A stretch of DNA of 51,743 nucleotides from Streptomyces sp. AW19M42 (GTDB taxonomy: Bacteria; Actinomycetota; Actinomycetes; Streptomycetales; Streptomycetaceae): NCBI GenBank assembly GCA_000470535.1, contig CBRG010000060.1, forward strand, positions 1 through 51,743. Reading direction: 5' to 3'. The position numbers were made by a program, and so were the translations under genes. The first letter of the stretch is position 1. Each line of letters starts with the position of its first letter. The notes below the pieces were generated by a model, which worked only from the letters and a program-made list of their open reading frames with translations, did not search any database and had not been told where the DNA came from. Positions 8,659 to 16,381 of this stretch are shown here, in pieces.

Positions 8659-8678
8659 TGTACATACTAGTAGGTACA
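8659..8678. promoter_or_regulatory. 20-bp palindromic TetR operator
   Basis: TGTACATACT followed by AGTAGGTACA is a 20-base palindrome with one mismatched pair. It begins 8 bases upstream of the TetR start codon and overlaps its putative -10 region. Its position suits autorepression and control of the downstream cupin operon. Confidence 0.75.
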
Positions 8679-8901
8679 GAATGCGCGGCCGGTGGCCGAG
8701 GAGCGTGATCAAGCAGCCGTGACCAAGCGACGGAGAGCGGCGGCAGCGGGCCTGGGTGGGCGGGAGCAGCCGCCCGCCCACCGTCTGCTCCCCAGGAGGT
8801 ACGTGCACTGCCGCTGCCCGTACGACGACGCGGACCCCTCCCCGGAGCCAGGCTCGGAGGTGACAGCAGAACGCGAATCCCGAACCGAGGAGCTGACCGA
8901 G

Positions 8902-9192
8902 ATGAACACCCTGGCCTTCAACGGGGGGCCCGGACCGTGGATCCTCCTCTTCCCGCTCATCTGGGCGGCCGTCGTCATCGGCGTCGTCACGGTCGTAAGA
9001 CGCACGGTCCGGCGCGGCCGGCGCGGCCCCTGGCAGCTCGGAGCCGGACAGGCAGGCCCTGTCGAACCCTCACCGATCGACATGCTCGGGCGCCGCTTCG
9101 CCGCCGGGGAGATCGACGAGGACGAGTACTGGCGCCGTCTCTCCGTCCTCGACGAGCAGTTCGGCACCCGTGGCAGGGGCAGCGCGGCATGA
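8902..9192 (+). CDS. SHOCT-domain small membrane protein
   Basis: A 96-aa protein. One hydrophobic segment (about residues 10-35, WILLFPLIWAAVVIGVVTVV) is followed by an Arg-rich stretch and a C-terminal SHOCT motif (PIDMLGRRFAAGEIDEDEYWRRLSVL). SHOCT is a short oligomerisation module common in actinobacterial membrane proteins. The start at ATG 8902 follows a GAGGAG ribosome site; the longer frame upstream is low-complexity Arg/Pro. It is divergent from the TetR gene and could share its operator, though 223 bases separate them. Confidence 0.8.
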   Translation: MNTLAFNGGPGPWILLFPLIWAAVVIGVVTVVRRTVRRGRRGPWQLGAGQAGPVEPSPIDMLGRRFAAGEIDEDEYWRRLSVLDEQFGTRGRGSAA

Positions 9193-9244
9193 CCGCCACC
9201 AGCGGGCCTTCGCCCGCAGCCCGTGAGGGGCCGGGCCTCACGCC

Positions 9245-9506
9245 CCGGTCGGCTGCCGGACGGCCCTGAGCACCCGGCCCGCTCCGTCCTCTGCCGCCGT
9301 ATGCCGCGCCGCTCCCACGGCGGCGCGGGCGTATCTCCGCTGTTCGACGACGTGGCCGAGTGACGCGCCAGGCCGGCGTCGCCGTAGACCCGGTACCCGG
9401 CCTCGCTGCGGCCGCTGGGCGAGAGCAGCGCCGCCTTGTCGTAGTGGTGCAGCGTTCGCACCGTCACCCCGGCAAGAGCCGAGACCTGTCCCACCGAGTA
9501 ACTCAT
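9245..9506 (-). pseudogene. Truncated MerR-family regulator (TipA-like N terminus only)
   Basis: The first 47 codons (9366-9506) encode a perfect MerR helix-turn-helix start: SVGQVSALAGVTVRTLHHYDKAALLSPSGRSEAGYRVYGDAG. After YGDAGLA the family sequence, which should continue with a helix such as LERLQQILFYRELGF and a ~200-residue effector domain, is lost. Another frame (down to the stop at about 9238) encodes VVEQRRYARAAVGAARHTAAEDG and similar, which may be a remnant of the original 3' end. I interpret this as a gene reduced by internal deletion. The open frame continues to 8709, antisense to the SHOCT gene, but looks non-coding. Confidence 0.6.
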
Positions 9507-9603
9507 GTACCAGCCCCTTCGTCGCCCGACAGTCTTGAGCCTGACGTAAGGGGAGGGTCAATTGCGCTCTCTCCGGCCCGCCCGGACGCAGTCGTCCGGC
9601 CCG

Positions 9604-9649
9604 CACGGCGGGGGCGGGGCGCCCAGGGGGGCGCCCCGCCCCCGCCGTG
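9604..9649. terminator. Perfect 20-bp stem hairpin after the RsbW-like gene
   Basis: Arms 9604-9623 and 9630-9649 are perfect 20-base reverse complements, almost entirely G and C, around a CAGGGG loop. The hairpin abuts the stop of the minus-strand ATPase gene (9650), so it is probably its terminator and an exceptionally stable one. Confidence 0.8.
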
Positions 9650-10171
9650 TCAGCCGACCGACACGGACCGTGCCACCGAGGGCTGCACACCCTCCGGCGG
9701 CATGATGCCGCTCAGGTCGAACGGTCCGTCGGTCGTCGCCCCGTACACCGAATGCGGTGGCTGGACGGCGAAGAGGGAAGGGGCCGGAAGAGTGAACCAG
9801 ACGATCTTTCCGGCGCCGCCCCGGGGACGGACACCCCAGCTCTCACTGACCGCGGCGATCAGTGCGAGTCCGCGCCCCGACGTACTGGAGTCGTCGGCCT
9901 CGCGCACGGTCGGCAGCCGTGGGTCGTGGTCGTGGACGGACACCGTCAGCCGTTCGAGCAGCAACTCGACCTCGACGGTGCATGACTTGTCCGGCTGTGC
10001 ATGCCGGTGCACATTGGTCAGGAGTTCCGTGACGCCCAGCGCTGCCTGGTCGATCAAGGGATCGAGATGCCAGTAGCGCAACTGCGCCGAGATGATTCTG
10101 CGGACCTGACCGATCCGCGACGGCAGGGCCTGGAGCTCCACCGTGCAGTGCCTGCTTGGCTCGCTGATCAC
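9650..10171 (-). CDS. RsbW-like ATP-binding protein (HATPase_c_2)
   Basis: A 173-aa cytosolic protein with the Bergerat ATP-binding fold of anti-sigma factor kinases. It has an N box with ALGVTELLTNVHRHAQPD (about residues 50-67), a D-H-D-P segment in VSVHDHDPRLP, and a G box SGRGLALIAAVSESWGV. Streptomyces encodes dozens of such proteins, which bind or phosphorylate anti-sigma antagonists. GTG 10171 is chosen because GGGGAG lies 8 bases upstream and the longer reading, to 10303, would include a TTA codon, rare in Streptomyces. The C-terminal ~45 residues are extra and may be disordered. No sigma factor lies next to it. Confidence 0.85.
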   Translation of the reverse strand: MISEPSRHCTVELQALPSRIGQVRRIISAQLRYWHLDPLIDQAALGVTELLTNVHRHAQPDKSCTVEVELLLERLTVSVHDHDPRLPTVREADDSSTSGRGLALIAAVSESWGVRPRGGAGKIVWFTLPAPSLFAVQPPHSVYGATTDGPFDLSGIMPPEGVQPSVARSVSVG

Positions 10172-10358
10172 GGCTGCGACTCCCCGAAATAGGTCCGGAA
10201 GAAGACGAAGGGACGGATCCAGCAGATGGCTGACTGCTGGTTCCGGGCCGGCGGCCTGGATCACAGTGTGACCGCCGGTTAACCATGAGTGACGTGACTC
10301 CAATGTCGCTCACGGGTTACGGCTCCGCAACTCGCGGTGTCCCCCCGGCCCCGCTCCA

Positions 10359-10676
10359 TCAGCCCCGCGCGGCGGCCGCCCCGCGCAGCGCTTCGAGGAA
10401 CCGGCGCGCGGGACCGGCGTCGTCGGGCTTGTCCGGGCGCCGCGGCATCGTCAGCCGGTACCGCGTCCCGTTGACCCGTGCCACCGTCGCGTCCGCGCCG
10501 GAGAACCACGCTCTGCCCGTGCTCACCGTCGCCACCGGTGCGCTGTCGATCTCCCGGCCGTAACTGGTCAGCAGTGCCAGCCGGCCGTCCTTGACGGTCA
10601 CCTGCCCGGCCCGTGAGAGCGAGCGCGCCCACCGGTCGATCCGTACGCCTGTCTCACTGAACTCCGTTTCGGACAT
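10359..10676 (-). CDS. Small conserved hypothetical protein
   Basis: A 105-aa soluble protein starting MSETEFSETGVRIDRWARSLS. It contains a compact beta-rich centre (GQVTVKDGRLALLTSYGREIDSAPVATV) and ends in an Ala/Arg-rich helix. No family is recognised with confidence. The start at ATG 10676 fits codon usage better than the upstream option at 10739. It lies 187 bases upstream of the RsbW-like gene on the same strand and may share a regulon with it. Function unknown. Confidence 0.55.
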   Translation of the reverse strand: MSETEFSETGVRIDRWARSLSRAGQVTVKDGRLALLTSYGREIDSAPVATVSTGRAWFSGADATVARVNGTRYRLTMPRRPDKPDDAGPARRFLEALRGAAAARG

Positions 10677-10906
10677 GGCCCCTTCGCCCCCTTCGTCACG
10701 CCCCCGAATGAAAGTGTGCACAACCCGGACCGGCTGCACCAGAGCGGGGTGGGGCGCACTGACGCATTCGCGCCGCGACGGCCTTTCGCAGGCGCCCCGC
10801 CCGCAACACCAAGGCAGGGCTATGGAGCATCAAAGTCAATGTTTGTGCAGGTAGGGGGCATATCGTGGGGTGTGGCGAGACCGGTCGTACGAGGAGAAGC
10901 GCGCTG

Positions 10907-12058
10907 ATGGACACGAGTGAGCACAGACACGACGGCGAAGCGGTGGCGACCGTCGACATCGACCGCACCGACCTGGCGTACCGGGCTTGGCTCAAGGAAG
11001 CCGTACGCAAGGTCCAGGCCGATGCCAACCGCTCGGCCGACACGCACCTGCTGCGCTTCCCGCTGCCCGAGGGCTGGGGCATCGACCTCTACCTCAAGGA
11101 CGAGTCGACGCACCCCACCGGCAGCCTCAAACACCGGCTGGCGCGCTCGCTCTTCCTCTACGGGCTCTGCAACGGCTGGATCCGCCCCGGGAAGCCGGTG
11201 ATCGAGGCGTCGAGCGGTTCGACCGCCGTCTCGGAGGCGTACTTCGCCAAGCTGATCGGGGTGCCGTTCATCGCCGTGATGCCCCGCACCACCAGCCCCG
11301 AGAAGTGCCGGCTCATCGAATTCCACGGCGGCCGCTGCCACTTCGTGGACGACTCGCGCCGGCTGTACGAGGAGTCCGCAACGCTCGCGGCGGAGTCCGG
11401 CGGCCACTACATGGACCAGTTCACCTATGCCGAGCGGGCCACGGACTGGCGCGGCAACAACAACATCGCGGAGTCGATCTACCAGCAGCTGCGGCTGGAG
11501 CGGTACCCGGAGCCCGCCTGGATCGTCGCCACGGCGGGCACCGGCGGCACCTCCGCGACCATCGCGCGGTACGTGCACTACATGCAGCACGACACCCGGA
11601 TCTGTGTGCCCGACCCGGAGAACTCCTGTTTCTTCGACGGCTGGACCCGTCACGACCCGCTTGCCACCAGCGACTGCGGGTCACGCATCGAGGGCATCGG
11701 CAGGCCCCGGATGGAGCCGAGCTTCGTTCCGGGGGCCATCGACCGGATGATGAAGGTCCCGGACGCTGCCACGGTCGCGGCCGTGCGCGCGCTGGAGCGG
11801 TCGATCGGCCGCAAGGCCGGCGGTTCCACCGGGACGGGGCTGTGGAGCGCGTTCAAGCTGGTCGCGGAGATGCTCGCACAGGGCGCCACCGGCAGCGTCG
11901 TCACCCTGATCTGCGACCCCGGCGACCGCTACCTCGACAAGTACTACTCCGACGCCTGGCTGGCCGCACAGGGCCTGGACATCGCGCCGTACACCCGGAC
12001 CATCGACCACTTCCTGAGCACCGGCAACTGGCCCGGCCCGCAGGAGAGCAAGGCCTGA
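10907..12058 (+). CDS. PLP-dependent cysteine synthase family protein
   Basis: A 383-aa fold-type II PLP enzyme. Lys75 in [11 protein letters not shown] is the expected Schiff-base lysine, preceded by the [11 protein letters not shown] stretch usual in this family. [12 protein letters not shown] matches the substrate/cofactor loop and [15 protein letters not shown] the phosphate-binding Gly-rich loop. It is longer than CysK/CysM (about 310 aa) and resembles actinobacterial proteins annotated as cysteine synthase family or cystathionine beta-synthase-like, so the reaction is uncertain. ATG 10907 has GAGGAGAAG upstream. The 230-base upstream gap (10677-10906) shows no other gene. Confidence 0.85.
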   Translation: MDTSEHRHDGEAVATVDIDRTDLAYRAWLKEAVRKVQADANRSADTHLLRFPLPEGWGIDLYLKDESTHPTGSLKHRLARSLFLYGLCNGWIRPGKPVIEASSGSTAVSEAYFAKLIGVPFIAVMPRTTSPEKCRLIEFHGGRCHFVDDSRRLYEESATLAAESGGHYMDQFTYAERATDWRGNNNIAESIYQQLRLERYPEPAWIVATAGTGGTSATIARYVHYMQHDTRICVPDPENSCFFDGWTRHDPLATSDCGSRIEGIGRPRMEPSFVPGAIDRMMKVPDAATVAAVRALERSIGRKAGGSTGTGLWSAFKLVAEMLAQGATGSVVTLICDPGDRYLDKYYSDAWLAAQGLDIAPYTRTIDHFLSTGNWPGPQESKA

Positions 12059-12101
12059 TCCGCGGGAGGCCGTAGCCGCGTGCTCCGGGCCGCCGCGCTC
12101 C

Positions 12102-12584
12102 TCAGGCCCCGGCCGGGGTGGAGAGCCGCCGGCCGAGGTTGCGCACGGCGTCCCGGAACGACCTGCCCACCGCCGGCCGCGCCCGGCGCATCGTGAACCG
12201 GAACAGCGCCGACCCGTCGGCGGCGAAGGTCCACTGCACCCGGGTGCCGCCGCCGGCCGGGGTCAGCAGCCACTCCTCCACCAGGGCGCGCGGACCGGGG
12301 GCGTTGGAGTCGTCGATCCGGTACGCGTACCGGCTGCCGGGCTCGGCGGCGACGACCGTCTCCCGGAACCTGATCCCGCCCCGCAGCCGCACCTCGCGGC
12401 CCGCGCCCGCGTCGACCGGCCGCGCCGACGTCAGCTGGGTGAACCAGCCGGGCCAGCCCTCGACGTCATCGGCCAGGGCGCGGTACACGGCATCGGGTGG
12501 CGCGGCCACCTCGGCGGCGAAGACCAGTCTCAGCGGAGCGGCCTCGACGAAGTCGAGGTCCACGGAGCGGAGTCGGCGTGCCAT
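12102..12584 (-). CDS. SRPBCC (polyketide cyclase/START-like) protein
   Basis: A 160-aa soluble protein of the SRPBCC fold. It shows FAAEVAAPPDAVYRALADDVEGWPGWF near the N terminus, the usual first strand and helix pair, and WTFAADGSALFRFTMRRA near the C-terminal long helix. The fold binds hydrophobic ligands; no ligand is evident. ATG 12584 has GGGAGG 8 bases upstream, better than the GTG at 12593. It is convergent with the PLP enzyme gene 43 bases away. A second SRPBCC gene lies two genes upstream (14822-15274). Confidence 0.82.
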   Translation of the reverse strand: MARRLRSVDLDFVEAAPLRLVFAAEVAAPPDAVYRALADDVEGWPGWFTQLTSARPVDAGAGREVRLRGGIRFRETVVAAEPGSRYAYRIDDSNAPGPRALVEEWLLTPAGGGTRVQWTFAADGSALFRFTMRRARPAVGRSFRDAVRNLGRRLSTPAGA

Positions 12585-12668
12585 GGAACGCACCTCCCGT
12601 GCGGTCGGCGGCGGACGGCCGCCGCCACCATAGCTGGCGCACCGTCAGATGTCTTCTGTGGTACGCGA

Positions 12669-12703
12669 GCTGACCCGGCCGGCCGCACGCGGACCGGGTC
12701 AGC
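12669..12703 (-). terminator. Hairpin at the end of the 667-aa protein gene
   Basis: The arms GCTGACCCGG (12669-12678) and CCGGGTCAGC (12694-12703) are perfect complements with a 15-base loop. The hairpin overlaps the stop of the minus-strand gene ending at 12699, so it may end that transcript. Confidence 0.5.
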
Positions 12704-14702
12704 GCACCGCTGTGAGTGCACCGCCCTCCCGGAGCCGAGCCGTCAGTTCAACCGAGGCGTCATGCGGCGCCCGCACCGCGAGCGTCGTACCGGAGGCCGA
12801 TGCGCGGACCGCCCCGGTGGCCTCGATCCGGTTGACCGCACGGCTTCCCGCGGCCAGCACGTACCACCGTCCGGAGGGCGCCTTCCAGTGCGTGCCGCCC
12901 AGGACGTGCTGACCGAACCGGCTGCACAGTGCCGTGTCGCGCTGGTCGCCCACCACGGTCGCCGGGGCGGCCGTCGACGGATCGGGTCCCAGGAACTGCA
13001 CCAGCACGCGTCCGGGGCCCTGCCAGGTGTCGGCCCTGGTGCAGACCCACTGGGCCGGGGCGCCGCCCTCCGGGAGGCGCTGCTCGGCGAAGTCCCAGTT
13101 GTTGACCGCCCGCACACCGGTGCCGCTCAACGCCCGCAGCGAGCACGCGGTGCGCGCCCAGCTCAGCAGCGCGGGGCTGCCCGTCGCCTCCCTGGGCTGC
13201 CGGCCGGGTGCGCCGCCGCCGGGTTTTGGCGTGAAAGTGAGGTGAACCGGGGCGAGATCGCCCAGGTCGGTGACGAGGAAGGCGTGCTTCTCCACGATGC
13301 GTTCGGAGGATCGCAGCTGCATCGCCGGCCAGGAGTCGCAGCTGCCGCCCGGCGACGGACGCGGGACGCCGGCCGTCACGCCGTCCGCCCCCACCTTCAG
13401 TGCGCGAGCAGGAGTGTCCGGCCGCAGCAGATCGCGGGTCGTGGACTGCGAGATCCAGGGCGCCAGCAGAAAGCGGGCACGGTCCCCGCTGCGGCTGACG
13501 ACCACGGCCGAGCCGGTCGTCACGTCCGCGTCATCGGTCCGGGCGAAGTCCAGGGCCGGGGCCCCGGCCCCGGCCAGCGGCTCCGCGTAGCGCACCACCC
13601 GCACCCCGCCGTCGTGGAACAGCACCACGGCGGCGCCGTCCACCTCACCGGCGTACAGCAGTCGCGGCGGCTGGGCGGGGGGCACCGGGAGCGCCCCCGG
13701 GGTGGTCGAGACCGCGGTGCCCTGCGGGGTCCGGCCCCAGGTCCGCAGCGCCCGGCCGAGCAGTGCCCGGTCGGCGGTGCGGTCACCGCGGGCCGGCCAC
13801 GCCGTGAAGTCGACGCGGGAGGTGTCCGCCCACTCCTCCGCTGCGGTACGCAGCAGCGCCGCCGGATCGAGGGCGGGGCCGAGCGTGCTCCCGGCGTCGG
13901 GGAGACGGACCGCCGAACCCTCCTCGGCCAGCGCGACCACGCCGCCCGCCACCACGCACAGCGCGGCGAGACCCGCCACCACCCGCATCCGGTGACGGCG
14001 CCGCAGCAGATCGCTCGGCCGCGTCTGGAGCACGCACGGGTCGAACTCCCCGGAACGCAGCAGCGCCTCGGCCCCCGCACGGTCGCCGGACCCGAGCCGC
14101 CTGGCCGCCCGTACCGCACTCGCCGGTTCCCGCGCATCCGCGCGGGCGAGCAGGGCCTGTGCCTCGGGCTCGTCGAGCTCCTCCAGCAGCCGCAGCGCGA
14201 ACGCCGCCCTGACGGCCGCCGACACCGCCGACAGCTCCTGGTCCAGGGCCAGTTCGGCCGCTCCGCCGGCACGCGGGAAGAGCCGCAGGCCCCAGACGGC
14301 CGGCAGCGAGGGGCGCAGCGCGGCCGGTGCCGGCAGCCGCCCCGGCCACCAGCGCGGCCGCCGCTCGTGGGCCAGCGCGGTGCGCAGCACACGTAACCGC
14401 ATCCAGGCATAGGCGCAGGTCACACCGTCGTCCGGAGCGGGCCCGGGGGAGGCGCCGCGAGTCTGCGCCGGAATCCGGGCGGGTGCCGGAGCCTCGGGCG
14501 CCGCACCCGCCCCGGGCAGTGCACGCTGCACAGAGGCGTGGGCGGCCAGCACCCTGCGGTGCCGGCCGAGGGTGGGCGGCAGCACCAGGTAGGCGAGCCT
14601 GACGAGTCGCGGGTAGTGCTCCACGAGCGCGGCCTCGGCCTGCGGGACGCCGGGGCGTTCGCTGGTGCCGGAGGACCGCTGCTGCGGTTGGTGGATCGGC
14701 AT
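12699..14702 (-). CDS. Sigma-factor-like N terminus fused to membrane-anchored extracellular domain
   Basis: A 667-aa protein I cannot assign to a named family. Residues ~20-60 (ALVEHYPRLVRLAYLVLPPTLGRHRRVLAAH) resemble region 2 of ECF sigma factors, but no convincing region 4 follows. A helical part with several LxxR and EPEAQALLARAD segments leads to one transmembrane helix near residue 240 (MRVVAGLAALCVVAGGVVAL). The ~400 residues after it should be outside the membrane: beta-rich, with Cys-containing segments such as PSPGGSCDSWPAMQL and SWARTACSLRAL. ATG 14702 is preceded by AGGAAG. The shape suggests a membrane-tethered regulator. Repeated TGTGAC motifs lie just upstream. Confidence 0.7.
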   Translation of the reverse strand: MPIHQPQQRSSGTSERPGVPQAEAALVEHYPRLVRLAYLVLPPTLGRHRRVLAAHASVQRALPGAGAAPEAPAPARIPAQTRGASPGPAPDDGVTCAYAWMRLRVLRTALAHERRPRWWPGRLPAPAALRPSLPAVWGLRLFPRAGGAAELALDQELSAVSAAVRAAFALRLLEELDEPEAQALLARADAREPASAVRAARRLGSGDRAGAEALLRSGEFDPCVLQTRPSDLLRRRHRMRVVAGLAALCVVAGGVVALAEEGSAVRLPDAGSTLGPALDPAALLRTAAEEWADTSRVDFTAWPARGDRTADRALLGRALRTWGRTPQGTAVSTTPGALPVPPAQPPRLLYAGEVDGAAVVLFHDGGVRVVRYAEPLAGAGAPALDFARTDDADVTTGSAVVVSRSGDRARFLLAPWISQSTTRDLLRPDTPARALKVGADGVTAGVPRPSPGGSCDSWPAMQLRSSERIVEKHAFLVTDLGDLAPVHLTFTPKPGGGAPGRQPREATGSPALLSWARTACSLRALSGTGVRAVNNWDFAEQRLPEGGAPAQWVCTRADTWQGPGRVLVQFLGPDPSTAAPATVVGDQRDTALCSRFGQHVLGGTHWKAPSGRWYVLAAGSRAVNRIEATGAVRASASGTTLAVRAPHDASVELTARLREGGALTAVR

Positions 14703-14733
14703 GAATTCGATGCTTCCTGAGCCGTAGGCGGAA

Positions 14734-14774
14734 ACCGTCACACCGACAAACGACTCGATCGTGTGACGGTCACA
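14734..14774. promoter_or_regulatory. Nested inverted repeats of GTGTGAC motif
   Basis: ACCGTCACAC (14734-14743) and GTGTGACGGT (14761-14770) are a perfect 10-base inverted repeat 17 bases apart. The second arm also forms TGTGAC-G-GTCACA (14762-14774). Three copies of one half site stand 30 to 70 bases upstream of the 667-aa protein gene, so this is a candidate regulator-binding array. The half site resembles a CRP-type TGTGA, but the spacing does not match CRP. Confidence 0.45.
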
Positions 14775-14821
14775 TCACCTGCTCAGGGCGTCCGTCAGCA
14801 CCGCGCGGATCCGGCCACCGG

Positions 14822-15274
14822 TCACGGACCGCCCTGCGCCGGCCGGTCGAGCATCGAGTCGAGCACCCGGCCGAAGATCCGCCGCCCCGCTCCGGAGATC
14901 AGCGGATCGCCCCACCTCGGCAGCAGCCGCACGCTCAGCTCCTCCACCCAGACCACGTGGGAGCCGGCATGAGTGGGATATACATCGATCGTTGCCCGGC
15001 CCAGCACCACCCGGCCGCGCTTCTCCAGACGGCACATCCCCGCCCGGCTGCCGGACGGCGGTGACCACCGGACCACTTCCATCGGATCGTCGAACGCCAG
15101 CGGACCGACTCCGGTGCGTGCCACGAAGACCGTCCCGGTCCGGGTCGCCATCCCCGCGGGCACCGTGATCGTGGTCAGCGGGACCTGCGCGGCATGCCGT
15201 TCCCAGTCCGTCACCCGGCGCCAGGACTCGGCTGCGGGCAGTGGGGTGAAGCGCTCGATCCGGAAGACAGCCAC
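14822..15274 (-). CDS. SRPBCC family protein
   Basis: A 150-aa SRPBCC-fold protein. The start MAVFRIERFTPLPAAESWRRVTDWERHAAQVP and the pair of segments GVGPLAFDDPMEVVRWSPP and SHVVWVEELSVRLLPRWGDPL are typical of actinobacterial members. The start is GTG 15272-15274. A minus-strand TAGGAT box (15281-15286) lies 6 bases upstream, so translation is probably leaderless. Ligand unknown. The DeoR repressor gene is 80 bases upstream on the same strand. Confidence 0.8.
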   Translation of the reverse strand: MAVFRIERFTPLPAAESWRRVTDWERHAAQVPLTTITVPAGMATRTGTVFVARTGVGPLAFDDPMEVVRWSPPSGSRAGMCRLEKRGRVVLGRATIDVYPTHAGSHVVWVEELSVRLLPRWGDPLISGAGRRIFGRVLDSMLDRPAQGGP

Positions 15275-15354
15275 CCCACGATCCTAGGCCGTGCCGGACT
15301 TCCCGCGAGCTGAGCGGAATCCGGGGCCGCCGCGATCCGGGCCGAATCCGCGGC

Positions 15355-16197
15355 TCAGCCCCGGGCGGGCCCGCCGTCGGCGTCCCGGCCCGCGACCACC
15401 AGACCGGGCAGGTGCTCCTCGATCTCCTCGCGGGCCTCTTCCGACAGGCCCGCGTCCGTGACGAACGTGTTCACCTGCTCCAGCGTGGCGAAGGAACTCA
15501 GCCCCACCGTGCCCCACTTGGTGTGGTCCGCGACCACCACCACGCGCCGCGCCGACTGGACGAAACGGCGGTTCGTCTCGGCCTCCGCCAGGTTCGGCGT
15601 GGACAGGCCGGCCTCGACCGAGATCCCGTGCACACCGAGGAAGAGCACATCGAAGTGGAGCGAGACGATCGCCTGGTCTGCTACCGGGCCGACCAGCGAG
15701 TCGGACGGCGTCCGCACCCCACCCGTGAGCACCACGGTCGCGGCACCCGGCCGGGCACCCGGCGATCCCGGACGCTGCGCCGCGTGGAACACATCGGCGA
15801 CCCGCACCGAGTTGGTCACCACCGTCAGGTCCGGTACGTCCAGCAGGTGCTGGGCGAGCGCGTAGGTCGTGGTGCCGCCGGACAGCGCGATCGCGCTGCC
15901 GGGCACGGCCATCACGGCGGCAGCCCGCGCGATGTCCTCCTTGGCGGTCAGCTCCAGGGTCGACTTCGCCTCGAAACCCGGCTCGTGCGTACTCGCCTCG
16001 ACCACCGGTACGGCGCCGCCGTGCACCTTCTCGATGACGCCCTGCCGGGCCAGCGCGTCCAGGTCCCGGCGGACGGTCATGTCGGAAACGCTCAGCTTGC
16101 GGGTCAGTTCATTGACCCTGACCCCGCCGCGCCTGCGCACCTCGTCGAGGATCAGCGCGCGCCGCTGCTCCGCGAGCAGATTCTGATTCTCGCTCAA
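15355..16197 (-). CDS. DeoR/GlpR family transcriptional repressor
   Basis: A 280-aa repressor. The N-terminal DeoR helix-turn-helix is clear (RRALILDEVRRRGGVRVNELTRKLSVSDMTVRRDLDAL, residues ~12-50). The C-terminal DeoRC sugar-phosphate sensor has the ALSGGTTTYALAQHL loop, the VLTGGVRTPSDSLVGP loop and the VVVADHTKWG motif near 225. Such repressors usually respond to a phosphorylated sugar made by nearby enzymes. None is adjacent here, so the target is unclear. The divergent gene is the 793-aa membrane hydrolase, and GTCCG-TT-CGGAC (16233-16244) lies between them. Confidence 0.9.
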   Translation of the reverse strand: MSENQNLLAEQRRALILDEVRRRGGVRVNELTRKLSVSDMTVRRDLDALARQGVIEKVHGGAVPVVEASTHEPGFEAKSTLELTAKEDIARAAAVMAVPGSAIALSGGTTTYALAQHLLDVPDLTVVTNSVRVADVFHAAQRPGSPGARPGAATVVLTGGVRTPSDSLVGPVADQAIVSLHFDVLFLGVHGISVEAGLSTPNLAEAETNRRFVQSARRVVVVADHTKWGTVGLSSFATLEQVNTFVTDAGLSEEAREEIEEHLPGLVVAGRDADGGPARG

Positions 16198-16381
16198 CGC
16201 CGGGTCCGGTCCTTCCCTGTGGCTGTGCAGGAGTCCGTTCGGACGGGCTCATCCTGCCACGCGGTGTCGCGGGCCGCCGCACTGGGGAGATTTCGTGAGA
16301 GCGGCACGGACACCGCCGCGCGGCCGCGACTCTGGTGACCGGCCATCAGCCGCCTTCCCCCTCCGAGAGCGAGTCACCCCA

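Noticed and set aside
10172..10303. N-terminal extension of the RsbW-like protein to the ATG at 10303
   Set aside because: It has a TTA codon and no ribosome site, whereas GTG 10171 has GGGGAG 8 bases upstream.
14762..14774. TGTGAC-G-GTCACA as a CRP site
   Set aside because: CRP sites have TGTGA-N6-TCACA; here the arms are separated by one base only.
16295..16381. Start of the membrane hydrolase at GTG 16295
   Set aside because: GGGGAG is well placed, but about a third of codons in this stretch end in A or T, unlike the rest of the gene. The choice of 16382 remains tentative.
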